Positions 19,071 through 27,326 of a DNA stretch of 64,000 nucleotides are shown in pieces (position 1 is the stretch's first letter; the number at the start of each line of letters is the position of its first letter). Origin of the DNA: Bacteroidota bacterium (GTDB lineage: Bacteria > Bacteroidota > Bacteroidia > Chitinophagales > Chitinophagaceae). The position numbers and the translations under genes are program-made. The notes under the pieces were generated by a model that had not been told where the DNA came from, did no database searches, and worked only from the letters and a program-made list of their open reading frames with translations. Location: assembly GCA_005884665.1 (NCBI GenBank), contig VBAT01000034.1, positions 101,086-165,085 of the forward strand, written 5' to 3'.

Positions 19071-19243
19071 TTCCTTTTGCTCGTTTACTTACAACGCTGA
19101 AAAAATTTCGCGTTTAGAGATATCATATCGTAAATTAGAGTGTAAGCAGCAAGTTCAAACGAATCAGGAGTAATATTGTTCCCGGCGGTTATATTAGCTA
19201 TGGTTTAGTATTTTAAACTGACAATTCAAAACGGGAAACTTAT

Positions 19244-19651
19244 ATGACTAAAACAGAGATTTCCGGCATTGCGCCATTCTTCATCGTAAGGAATGTTCCC
19301 GCGGCGCTTGCGTTTTATCGCGATCGACTGGGGTTTGATATCACGTTCCAGGGACCCACCGACGACGACATCTTCTTCGGCATTGTCAAACGAGGCGCAG
19401 CAATGATCATTCTAAAGGATATTGGTGTGGATCCGGTGCCGAACTACACACGAGATATCAAACAGGGCATTGCCCGCTGGGATGCCTACCTCTATGTTCC
19501 AGATCCTGATGAATTGGCGGCAGAATTCTCGTCGCGTGATGTAGAATTTTTTAGATCGATCAAAGACAGCGAGAACGGAGATGATGGTTTGCGCGGTTTC
19601 GAGCTCAAGGATGCCGACGGTTATGTCCTGTTTTTCGGTCGCCCGCGATGA
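19244..19651 (+). CDS. VOC-family (glyoxalase/bleomycin-resistance-like) protein
   Basis: A 135-residue vicinal-oxygen-chelate protein with the two beta-alpha-beta-beta-beta modules: FIVRNVPAALAFYRDRLGFDITFQGPTDDDIFFGIVKRGAAMIIL, then AYLYVPDPDELAAEFSSRDVEF and GFELKDADGYVLFFGRP. The C-terminal Glu/Asp-G-Y motif is the usual metal-side strand. Its codon use is somewhat more GC-rich than its neighbours. Substrate unknown; relatives act in detoxification or antibiotic binding. Confidence 0.85.
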   Translation: MTKTEISGIAPFFIVRNVPAALAFYRDRLGFDITFQGPTDDDIFFGIVKRGAAMIILKDIGVDPVPNYTRDIKQGIARWDAYLYVPDPDELAAEFSSRDVEFFRSIKDSENGDDGLRGFELKDADGYVLFFGRPR

Positions 19652-19737
19652 AGCAGAGCGAGAGCGGAGAAAGAGAGCGAAGAGCGGTGTTTCCACGGTT
19701 CTTGCCCTTCGCTCTCGCTCTCTTCTCGGCTCTTCTA
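19652..19737. terminator. GAGCGA/CTCGCT hairpin between convergent genes
   Basis: A purine arm (19654-19687) and a pyrimidine arm (19704-19735, CCTTCGCTCTCGCTCTC and on) pair imperfectly over about 25 bases. It lies exactly between convergent stops, as expected of a bidirectional terminator, and resembles the element at 18987. Confidence 0.5.
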
Positions 19738-21771
19738 TAAGCCGGCTCTTACCGTGATCGTTACATCATCTGTATCTGTTGCTCCTTTATCATCTGTGAC
19801 TGTCAGCCTGAATATGTATGTACCGACAACCAAACCAGTAACAGTTGTCGACGCAGAATTTGGTGATGTAATATTTCCACCTATTCCTGAAACTTTACTC
19901 CATGAATAAGATACGATGCTGCCGTCGGGATCTGAACCACTACCTGAAAGCGTAGCCGACCGCAAAACAGGGAAGTTGATTGTCTGGTCCGGGCCCGCAT
20001 TAGCAGTCGGCGGCTGGTTGGGCGGTGGCGGTACACTGTTCACCGTAACGATAACATCATCTGAAGCTGTTGCACCTTTATCATCCGTGACAGTAAGCCT
20101 AAATGTATATGTACCAGCCGACAACCCGGTAATGGTAGTTGATGCTGAGTTAGGTGACCCAATCGTTCCACCGGATCCGGAAATCTTGCTCCAGGCATAA
20201 GAAATAATGGAGCCATCGGGATCAGATGCGCTACCATTAAGGGTAACTGAAGTAGCCGTGGTTGTCACGTCTGCACCTGCATTTACTGTAGGCGGCTGGT
20301 TAGGGGGCGGCGGTGAACTGTTCACGGTAACGTTAACATCATCTGAAGCCGTCGCGCCTTTATCATCCGTGACAGTAAGCCTGAATGTATATGTACCTGC
20401 CGACAAACCTGTAACCGTAGTTGATGCGGAGCTGGGTGATGTAATCGTTCCCCCTGATCCGGAAACCTTGCTCCAGGCATAAGAAGCAATAGAGCCATCA
20501 GGATCCGATCCGCTACCGTTAAGAGTAACAGAAGTAGATGTGGTTGTCTGGTCTGCGCCTGCATTCGCTGTCGGGTTTTGATTGGGCGGAGGTGTAGAAC
20601 TGCAACCTGTCATCTTAACATCGCTAACCATTTTTTGGTTAGCTGAATTAAGAGGCCTTGGTCCTGCCTGTGAAAGCACTAACTGTGCAGCTGTACATGC
20701 ATCCTGTATAGAAACCGCGTACTGAGAAGCGATTGCATATTCAGCGTGATTGTTCTGGCTGTTAGGATTAACTCCACTGTTTCCGCTAACGTTTCCTGCA
20801 ACATATGCGTTGCCTTTGGGAGTGCTGCCATAGCTACCATTAGTTACAACTGCATTGCCACCATCAGAGGGCGAATAATAGTAATTATTAACAACGTTTG
20901 CCGTTGCCGAATAGGCTACATCTGTACCATAACCCGAACCTGTAGCATTGTCTCTTCCAAATTTCCAGATCACATTGTTACGGAAATCGGCATTAGGACT
21001 TCCCACAGGCGAATAGTTACAATGAACCAGTGGGCAACGTTCGCCCACCACATTCGGACCTGCAGGTACAAATAAGTTATGGTGAGCCGTTACATTTTGG
21101 CCGGTGATCAGCATATCGCCTGAATAGTCAGAACCTGAAACACCGGTGCCAAGGATACACCATTGCACAGTTACATTCTTTGTGACGCCGCTGTTATCTC
21201 CGGCGATATCTATATTACCATCCCTGTTACCGTAAGAAGAACAGTTGGTGATCATGATATCGTGAGCACCACTAACGACATTGATACCATCACCGCCGGC
21301 GTTTGTTACCGTGAGCCCTTTTAAAATAATGTGATGTGTGTTGGGGCCGTCTAAACTGATACCGTCACCATTGTTATTATTATCTATGGTGATGTCCTGC
21401 CCGGTGCCGTCGATCGTCAAATAAGAAATACTTGCCAGATCAAATCTTCCTGTAATTGTCCCTGAGACATCAAAAATAATCGTGCGGTTGGAGCCAATTC
21501 CATTTGCGAGGGAACCCGCGCCTGATGAATTCAGATTTGTTACATGATACACCGTAGAACTGCCTGAGCCTCCTACAGCACCGGCGCCAAATCCCTCGTA
21601 TGCCGCAGCAGCCTGTGCTGAGGCACTGCCCGGTTTGTCGCTCCCATTAGATTCTGACGTTAAGGAATTCCGGTTCGCTGATAAGATGTCTTTTTTGCAA
21701 CCAGTGATAAAGACTACACTTGCTATCAAGAGGCCTAGCAAACTTGAGTTGCGGGTTTTCGTAGGGTTCAT
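19735..21771 (-). CDS. Pectate-lyase-like beta-helix lipoprotein with three PKD domains
   Basis: A 678-residue product from ATG 21771. The frame is open to 21846, but only this start gives a lipoprotein signal (LLIASVVFITGC). Residues 50-390 resemble family 1 pectate lyases: NEGFG/YEGFGAGAVGG start, VYHVTNLNSSGAGSLANGIG, IIFDVSGTI, HHIILKGLTVTNAGGDGINV, CSSYGNRDGNIDIAG, and the ERCPLVHCNYSPVGSPNADFRNN strand. Three PKD domains of about 88 residues follow, nearly identical to one another (NQPPTANAGADQT, GSxSDPDGSIxSYAWSKxSG, TYTFRLTVTDDKGA). A surface polysaccharide lyase or binding protein is likely, but the usual catalytic Arg was not verified. A paralogue starts at 63341. Confidence 0.85.
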   Translation of the reverse strand: MNPTKTRNSSLLGLLIASVVFITGCKKDILSANRNSLTSESNGSDKPGSASAQAAAAYEGFGAGAVGGSGSSTVYHVTNLNSSGAGSLANGIGSNRTIIFDVSGTITGRFDLASISYLTIDGTGQDITIDNNNNGDGISLDGPNTHHIILKGLTVTNAGGDGINVVSGAHDIMITNCSSYGNRDGNIDIAGDNSGVTKNVTVQWCILGTGVSGSDYSGDMLITGQNVTAHHNLFVPAGPNVVGERCPLVHCNYSPVGSPNADFRNNVIWKFGRDNATGSGYGTDVAYSATANVVNNYYYSPSDGGNAVVTNGSYGSTPKGNAYVAGNVSGNSGVNPNSQNNHAEYAIASQYAVSIQDACTAAQLVLSQAGPRPLNSANQKMVSDVKMTGCSSTPPPNQNPTANAGADQTTTSTSVTLNGSGSDPDGSIASYAWSKVSGSGGTITSPSSASTTVTGLSAGTYTFRLTVTDDKGATASDDVNVTVNSSPPPPNQPPTVNAGADVTTTATSVTLNGSASDPDGSIISYAWSKISGSGGTIGSPNSASTTITGLSAGTYTFRLTVTDDKGATASDDVIVTVNSVPPPPNQPPTANAGPDQTINFPVLRSATLSGSGSDPDGSIVSYSWSKVSGIGGNITSPNSASTTVTGLVVGTYIFRLTVTDDKGATDTDDVTITVRAGL

Positions 21772-22271
21772 AAAATGTTTTCGTAGGGTTAACAAAATTT
21801 GTTTGCGTCCTGCTTTTCTCTTACAATGCCCGCAAACAATCAACATAAGTCAATTGGCATGCCGCGCTGAATCATTTTAATACACAATTGAATTGACTAT
21901 TGATACAAAATGATTTAACGACATCTACTTCATTTGTATTTGTAATTGTTGCCCGCGATTATCCTGCTATTAATTATCTATGACAGTGTTGTGAATTGCG
22001 CTAACGATATCCACATTGAGCTAAGCAAGATCAAGTGTTCTAATTTGCTCAACAACGCCATTAAGAACCTCGCTTTGTAGAAAATTATGCATACACATAA
22101 AAGAAGGCAACTAAGCTGGACACCAGTGCTGGCGGGCATTTCAGGGGATTTTTGTATAAAAAAAACCCCGTAATGTCCCTATAAAGGTGGGAGCAGAAGC
22201 ACATGGTAGTGTTGTATCCAACCTTGTACAACGTGTTTAATACTGACATTGCCAAAGAAAAAAGTATTTTG
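21772..22271. other. Gene-poor AT-rich stretch
   Basis: No convincing gene. A 14-base direct repeat (AACCCTACGAAAAC on the minus strand) spans the start of the lyase gene at 21755-21790. GGGGATTTTT (22143-22152) and AAAAACCCC (22161-22169) form a terminator-like hairpin with a short loop. Confidence 0.4.
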
Positions 22272-22671
22272 ATGAAAAATGTCTTGAGTTTTGCCTGTTG
22301 CTGCTGTTTTTAGCAGCTGTGATAAAGACAATAATAATCATACAACACAAAATGGTTGTGATATCAAAAAAATATATTCGAGCAGTATACATAATAGCGA
22401 TGGAATGACGACAATAATCGAAAACGGGAATTATATGCCAATATCAGAGATGGACAAGCGGACTCAGTTCATTTCTTCTTACAGGTGGCGCACAGAATCT
22501 CAATTTGTATATGACTTACAAGGCCACTTTCAAGGAACCTGCTACACATCCCGGCGCGGTCGGTTGAAGAATCCCGCAGATGTGAACAGTTATATTCTGG
22601 TCGTCCCGATCGCTAATCAACTGTCGCATTTAGCCCCTTTGATTGTCGCATACACACATCTCGTGGTATGA
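22272..22671 (+). pseudogene. Small lipoprotein gene with a one-base frameshift in the signal peptide
   Basis: ATG 22272 opens MKNVLSF and then stops after 13 codons. In the next phase the frame from TTG 22291 reads LPVAAVFSSCDKDNNN, an obvious lipobox, and runs to 22671. Removing one T from the TTTT at 22289-22292 joins them as MKNVLSLPVAAVFSSC, a normal lipoprotein leader. The mature part (about 115 residues, with MTTIIENGNYMPISEMDK) has no recognised domain. Either a true frameshift or a base-calling error. Confidence 0.5.
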
Positions 22672-22762
22672 TTTTTTCGCCGAGATTTGTCTAACGATGA
22701 AACGATACGATAAAAAAGAACAAGCTTTTAAAAAATCAACTTATAACTGGAGGTAAAATAAA

Positions 22763-23365
22763 ATGAGAAAAATAATTGTCTTAAGTTTTATAACTCTGGA
22801 TGGAGTCATGCAAGCACCGGGTGCACCTGACGAAGACCGCTCCGGTGGCTTCAAATTTGGCGGGTGGCTTGCGCCTTATAACGACGAGGCTTATAATAAG
22901 ATCATGCAAAAACACATGGCACCTACAGACATTCTTCTGGGCAGAAAAACATTTGAGATTTTTGCCTCCTATTGGCCTGAACATGCAGACAACTGGCCAG
23001 GTATCAATGATGTCACAAAATATGTCATGTCAAAGACCATGAAAAAGTCAAATCCGATCGGTTGGAAAAACTCAATTTTACTTAAAACTCTGGCGGATAT
23101 CAAAAAGCTCAAAAAATCAAAAGGTTCTGACATCAAAGTTTGGGGCAGTAGTAAGCTTACTCAGTTCCTGCTTAAGAATGATTTAGTGGACGAACTCTGG
23201 CTCAAAATTCATCCGCTGACTCTTGGTAAAGGAAAAAAGCTGTTTGACAATAGCGCGATCCCGGCAACATTTACATTAATAGAGAGCGCTGTAACACCAA
23301 CTGGAGTAATTATTGCCAATTATAAGCGAGCTGGAAAAGTCAGGACAGGCACTGTTGGAGCTTAA
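22763..23365 (+). CDS. Dihydrofolate reductase family (RibD C-terminal-like) protein
   Basis: A 200-residue protein with the reductase fold of the RibD C-terminal/YyaP group: MRKIIVLSFITLDGVMQAPG, ILLGRKTFEIFASYWPEH, and the cofactor-side block IKVWGSSKLTQFLLKNDLVDELWLKIHPLTLGKGKKLF. These proteins bind NADPH but mostly have no assigned substrate. A good GGAGG ribosome site (22749-22753) precedes the ATG, unusual for this window. It heads a run of small stress-type genes, and a paralogue lies at 23938. Confidence 0.85.
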   Translation: MRKIIVLSFITLDGVMQAPGAPDEDRSGGFKFGGWLAPYNDEAYNKIMQKHMAPTDILLGRKTFEIFASYWPEHADNWPGINDVTKYVMSKTMKKSNPIGWKNSILLKTLADIKKLKKSKGSDIKVWGSSKLTQFLLKNDLVDELWLKIHPLTLGKGKKLFDNSAIPATFTLIESAVTPTGVIIANYKRAGKVRTGTVGA

Positions 23366-23436
23366 GACCGGTCGCCCGTACCTGTTTCCATCAACGCTAT
23401 CAAATCTAAATTCGAAAACCATTTAAATATTATGTT

Positions 23437-23886
23437 ATGTCTAACAACGCTGTTTCACTTCACAGGGTTCTTAAAGCCTCTCCTGAAAAAGTCTACCGGG
23501 CATTTACCCAGGCAAATGCAATTGCATCCTGGTTGCCCCCCTATGGTTTCCTCTGTACTGTGCACGAAATGAATGTTAAGGTAGAAGGAACCTTTAGGAT
23601 GTCATTTCACAACTTTTCTACCGGTAATGGCCATTCATTTGGGGGAAAATACCTCGAGGTTAAACCCAATTCATTTTTAAAATACACGGATAAGTTTGAC
23701 GATCCTAACCTTCCAGGTGAAATGATCACATCGGTCGAGCTAAAAAAAGTTTTGGTGGGCACAGAAATAAAAATTTTACAGGAAAATATTCCTTCCGCCA
23801 TTCCCGCAGAAATGTGTTACTTAGGTTGGCAGGAATCATTAGAAAAGTTAGCTAAATTAGTGGAGCCCGAAATTCCAGATGCATAA
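23437..23886 (+). CDS. SRPBCC (AHSA1-like) domain protein
   Basis: A 149-residue START/Bet v1-fold protein of the AHSA1 type. It opens with VSLHRVLKASPEKVYRAFTQANAIASWLPPYGFLCTVHEMNVKVEGTFRMSFHNFSTGNGHSFGGKYLEVKPNSFLKYTD and closes with the helical CYLGWQESLEKLAKLVEPE. The fold makes a hydrophobic ligand pocket; the ligand is unknown. Such genes often sit with VOC and DHFR-like genes, as here. Confidence 0.88.
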   Translation: MSNNAVSLHRVLKASPEKVYRAFTQANAIASWLPPYGFLCTVHEMNVKVEGTFRMSFHNFSTGNGHSFGGKYLEVKPNSFLKYTDKFDDPNLPGEMITSVELKKVLVGTEIKILQENIPSAIPAEMCYLGWQESLEKLAKLVEPEIPDA

Positions 23887-23937
23887 TGCCTGGCAGCGGG
23901 CTAACCTGGGACTAAAAGATAATTCAGCAAAGAAAAT

Positions 23938-24501
23938 ATGGGAAAACTAATTGCAGCGATGAATATGACGCTGGATGGGTTTTGCGATCATACAGCAATG
24001 ATTGCCGATGACGAAATACATCAACATTACAATGAGCTATTAAGTAATGCGGATACCCTTATATACGGCAGGGTAACATATCAACTTATGGAAAGTTATT
24101 GGCCAACTGTCGTAAAAAATCCCACTGGTAACAAGCCAATGGATGAATTTGCTGTATTAATAGACAATATTTCAAAAATTGTTTATTCCCACACACTGAA
24201 AAATGTGACCTGGAAAAACACTAAATTGAAAAAGGAAGTCATTAAAGAAGAAATTTTGGAACTCAAGAAATCCGGCAATGGCAGGAGTAAAAATATTTTA
24301 GTTGGCAGCCCGAGCTTAATAGCAGCCTTAACGCAGCTAGATCTAATTGATGAATACCAGCTCGGTGTTCAGCCCACCGTTTTAGGAAGCGGCTTACCAT
24401 TATTTAAGAACATCAGGGATAGAGTTAACCTTAAACTCCTAAAAACAAAAACATTTGGTTGTGGGGCAGTATTTCTTTACTATGAGCCGGAAAAAAAATG
24501 A
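23938..24501 (+). CDS. Dihydrofolate reductase family (RibD C-terminal-like) protein, second copy
   Basis: A 187-residue relative of the protein at 22763: MGKLIAAMNMTLDGFCDH, TLIYGRVTYQLMESYWPT, and ILVGSPSLIAALTQLDLIDEYQLGVQPTVLGSGLPLFKN. Both keep the G-R-x-T and (G)SxxL...DLIDEY blocks but are clearly diverged, so this is an old paralogue rather than a recent duplication. Substrate unknown. Confidence 0.87.
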   Translation: MGKLIAAMNMTLDGFCDHTAMIADDEIHQHYNELLSNADTLIYGRVTYQLMESYWPTVVKNPTGNKPMDEFAVLIDNISKIVYSHTLKNVTWKNTKLKKEVIKEEILELKKSGNGRSKNILVGSPSLIAALTQLDLIDEYQLGVQPTVLGSGLPLFKNIRDRVNLKLLKTKTFGCGAVFLYYEPEKK

Positions 24502-24700
24502 ACCTGCCTGCTGCTCCTTCTCGTAGCTATGGCGACGCAAGGTCCACGCCGAATGAACACAACCTGGCTTTGAAATAAATCTTCAGCATTCTATCTTTAC
24601 CAAAGGCAGCAGCAGAACGCCGGGGCGTTGTCGGAGCCATTGGGGTTCTAATTTGTAGTCAACCATGATAAATTAATTTTGACATTCAATAGCAATTAAA

Positions 24701-25051
24701 ATGGACAAGAATAGAGTATATAGACTGGTTTTCGCCACTGTCTACCCATTGTACATAAAAAAAGCAGAGAGAAAAGGACGCACAAAAGAAGAAGTTGACA
24801 CTATTATTTTTTGGCTAACGGGCTACAACAAACAAACATTGCAAAAACAAATTGACCAGAAAAATGATTTTGAAACATTTTTCGCCCAGGCACCTGCACT
24901 TAATCCGAATGTTTCAAAAATTACGGGTGTAATTTGCGGTTATCGTGTGGAAGAAATCGAAGACAAGGTCGTTCAAAAGATGCGTTACTTGGATAAGCTG
25001 GTTGATGAACTGGCAAAAGGAAAGGCAATGGAGAAGATTTTAAGGAAATAA
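24701..25051 (+). CDS. DUF2200 family protein
   Basis: A 116-residue protein with the family hallmarks [38 protein letters not shown] near the N-terminus and [43 protein letters not shown] at the C-terminus. It is small, soluble and basic. No function is established. The 200 bases upstream contain no gene. Confidence 0.88.
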   Translation: MDKNRVYRLVFATVYPLYIKKAERKGRTKEEVDTIIFWLTGYNKQTLQKQIDQKNDFETFFAQAPALNPNVSKITGVICGYRVEEIEDKVVQKMRYLDKLVDELAKGKAMEKILRK

Positions 25052-25259
25052 GAAGAAGTGAATTAATGACAAGAAATTAGCGTGACTTGAATCCTCAATT
25101 TGTATTCATACATTTTGGTGAAACTATCATTAAGCTCAAGAACAAATGGAGAAAATACGCCACCTGTGCCCTCAAAACAAAGAAAAAATTCCGGATGGTG
25201 GGAGTACTGCATTATAAGAAATCTATTTAATTGTATATTGATGCTCAATTGGTTCTGAA

Positions 25260-25862
25260 TTGCCCACCAACGCAGCCCATAATGAAAAGGAACTGCTCCG
25301 GTTAGTAGCTGAAGGCGATGAACTTGCCTTTCGTCAGCTATTTGAAAACTATACGCCAAAGCTGAAAGCATTTTTTTTGAAAATGACAAAGGAGACTTCG
25401 CTTGCAAGGGAGTTAGTTCAAGAAACCTTTCTCAACATCTGGCTTTATCGGGATTCACTTGCAGCTGTTGAAAAGCCTTCCACATATATTTATAGGATAG
25501 CATCGAATGTAGCGATAGCGCATTTTAGAAAAGAAGATTTGCAGCGCAAGTTAGTTGCTGCCATGCCAGATACCGAGCCAGTTGATGAAAGAGATTCGCA
25601 TGGTATGCTGCGTTTGAAAGAAGTGCAGGAAATAATAGACACGGCCGTAAAACAACTGCCTCCGCAGCAACAGCAAGTCTTCCGACTGAGCCGGGAACAG
25701 GGACTTAGCCGCACTGAAATCGCCAACAAATTGGGACTGGCTGAAAAAACAGTTCGCAACCACCTAAGTTTATCACTCAAGTCAATACAACAATTTCTCC
25801 GTGAAAATCATTTACTTTATATACCCCTATTCTTTTTGATGTCCATTTTAATGAAGAACTGA
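25260..25862 (+). CDS. ECF-type RNA polymerase sigma factor
   Basis: A 200-residue sigma-70 family protein of the Bacteroidota SusCD-linked ECF class. Region 2 covers about residues 10-95 (DELAFRQLFENYTPKLKAFFLKMT...LVQETFLNIWLYRD, IYRIASNVAIAHFRK). Region 4 covers about 125-185 (VKQLPPQQQQVFRLSREQGLSRTEIANKLGLAEKTVRNHLSLSLKSI). A stop six codons upstream leaves TTG 25260 as the best start. The C-terminal hydrophobic tail is common in this class. It should be held by the FecR protein encoded next and should transcribe the downstream SusCD operon. Confidence 0.93.
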   Translation: MPTNAAHNEKELLRLVAEGDELAFRQLFENYTPKLKAFFLKMTKETSLARELVQETFLNIWLYRDSLAAVEKPSTYIYRIASNVAIAHFRKEDLQRKLVAAMPDTEPVDERDSHGMLRLKEVQEIIDTAVKQLPPQQQQVFRLSREQGLSRTEIANKLGLAEKTVRNHLSLSLKSIQQFLRENHLLYIPLFFLMSILMKN

Positions 25863-25967
25863 AAATTTATTTTGAAAACGATTGGGACTTCCGTCCAGAA
25901 TTCTTCTCTTATTAAAAAGACTAATTCAGGGTTAATCTAATATCATCAAACCGATAAATTTTCCAAA

Positions 25968-27149
25968 GTGGAACATTCAGAATTAAGAAACCTGTTTGCC
26001 AAATATATGGAAGGAATTCTTAGCCCGTCAGAATATGAACAACTTTCTGAGGCTGCACAAACCTTTCCGATTGATGACTGGCAGGAGGCCCTTACTCCGT
26101 TAATTGAAAATATTTCAACAGTCGAAACATTTGATGAACAGGAATGGAAAGATATAGTTGAAAATATATTGCGGCAACCGAGGCGTAAACCGACAAGGAC
26201 AGTAACAATGAAATGGTGGCTTCGCCGCATAGCTGTTGCAGCCTCTGTTATTTTGATCATTGGTACTGGTATCTATATTGCGATTAATTTATTCAATAAT
26301 AAACAAGAAACTGAAATTGTAGAAACGCAGGAAAAACGATTTAAGAACGATGTGCAGCCTGGTAAAAGTGGTGCAATACTAACCCTGGATAATGGACAGC
26401 AAGTTATTCTTGATAGCTTACAAAACGGAATGCTGGCAGAGCAGGGCAATAGCAATATCATAAAACAAGGTGATCGGCTTTCGTACAATCAGCAGCAAAC
26501 AACCAAAGAGGTTGTGTATAACACGATCACAACTCCGAGAGGAAGACAATACCCGAATTTAGTATTAGCTGATGGCAGTAGGGTTTGGCTGGATGCGGCA
26601 TCTTCTATTCGCTTTCCAACATCATTTACAGGAAGGGAACGTGTAGTTGAGATAACAGGCCAGGTATGGTTCGACGTAATACATAATGCTAAAGTGCCTT
26701 TCAAGGTTATTGCGAATGGAATTGAAATCAATGATCTTGGAACAGAATTTAATGTAAATGCTTACGATGATGAAGAAGTAGTCAAAACAACATTAATTGC
26801 GGGATTGATTAAAGTTGGTAAGAACGATAAGAGTGTAACAATGCAACCAGGGCAACAAGCTATCTTCCAAAATGATAACTTGAGTTTAAATAAGAACGTA
26901 AACCTTGATGAAGTAATGGCATGGAAGACTGGATATTTCCAGAGCGACAATGTTACAGTTGAATCAGTAATGCGACAATTAGCCCGTTGGTATGATGTTG
27001 ATATAGTCTATGAGAAACACATAACAAAAAGAGTGAGCCTACTTGGTGTGCCAAGAACTATAACGATGGTAAATATTCTGAAGATTATGGAGGCGACAGG
27101 AAATGTAAAGTTCAAGATTGACGGAAGAACGGTGACTGTAATGCCGTAA
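25968..27149 (+). CDS. FecR-family anti-sigma factor
   Basis: A 393-residue protein starting at GTG 25968. Residues 1-80 form the cytoplasmic sigma-binding helices. A single membrane segment follows (IAVAASVILIIGTGIYIAINLF, about 88-110), and then the periplasmic FecR domain (NTITTPRGRQYPNLVLADGSRVWLDAASSIRFPTSF...VVEITGQVWFDV). A C-terminal DUF4974 domain (VTVESVMRQLARWYDVDIVYE...TMVNILKIMEATGNVKFKIDGRTVTVMP) follows. The DUF4974/STN contact couples substrate binding at the SusC protein to release of the sigma factor encoded just upstream. Confidence 0.93.
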   Translation: MEHSELRNLFAKYMEGILSPSEYEQLSEAAQTFPIDDWQEALTPLIENISTVETFDEQEWKDIVENILRQPRRKPTRTVTMKWWLRRIAVAASVILIIGTGIYIAINLFNNKQETEIVETQEKRFKNDVQPGKSGAILTLDNGQQVILDSLQNGMLAEQGNSNIIKQGDRLSYNQQQTTKEVVYNTITTPRGRQYPNLVLADGSRVWLDAASSIRFPTSFTGRERVVEITGQVWFDVIHNAKVPFKVIANGIEINDLGTEFNVNAYDDEEVVKTTLIAGLIKVGKNDKSVTMQPGQQAIFQNDNLSLNKNVNLDEVMAWKTGYFQSDNVTVESVMRQLARWYDVDIVYEKHITKRVSLLGVPRTITMVNILKIMEATGNVKFKIDGRTVTVMP

Positions 27150-27188
27150 TAATTAGGAAGAGGATTTATTATTAGAGCGCCTGTTAAA

Positions 27189-27268
27189 AACGATAGCTCT
27201 TATCGTTAACTCATACAAAAAGCCAGAAGTGGTTGAAGCACTCCTGGCCGGATGCTTGGGTTAACCCA
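27189..27268 (+). other. Hairpin cluster in the FecR-SusC leader
   Basis: Three inverted repeats lie in the 177-base gap. AACGATA/TATCGTT (27189-27207) is perfect with a 5-base loop. GCCAGAAGTG/CACTCCTGGC (27222-27248) has one mismatch. GGGTTAACCC (27258-27267) is a perfect palindrome. None has a proper T-tract, so a leader or attenuator role is as likely as termination. Confidence 0.4.
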
Positions 27269-27326
27269 ATTATAACAAAATCTCGCTAAAGAGTGGTTAT
27301 TTGTATAACCCAAACTAAACAAAGTT

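Noticed and set aside
19740..20590. Regularly repeated DNA blocks of about 265 bases
   Set aside because: These are the coding sequences of three PKD domains, not a CRISPR array or satellite.
21985..22080. Short frame reading DIHIELSKIKCSNLLNNAIKN, vaguely like a histidine-kinase N-box
   Set aside because: Only about 25 residues with no flanking kinase motifs; too short to claim even as a remnant.
25063..25407. Minus-strand frame of 114 codons over the sigma-factor start
   Set aside because: It overlaps the well-supported sigma gene and has no domain or leader of its own.
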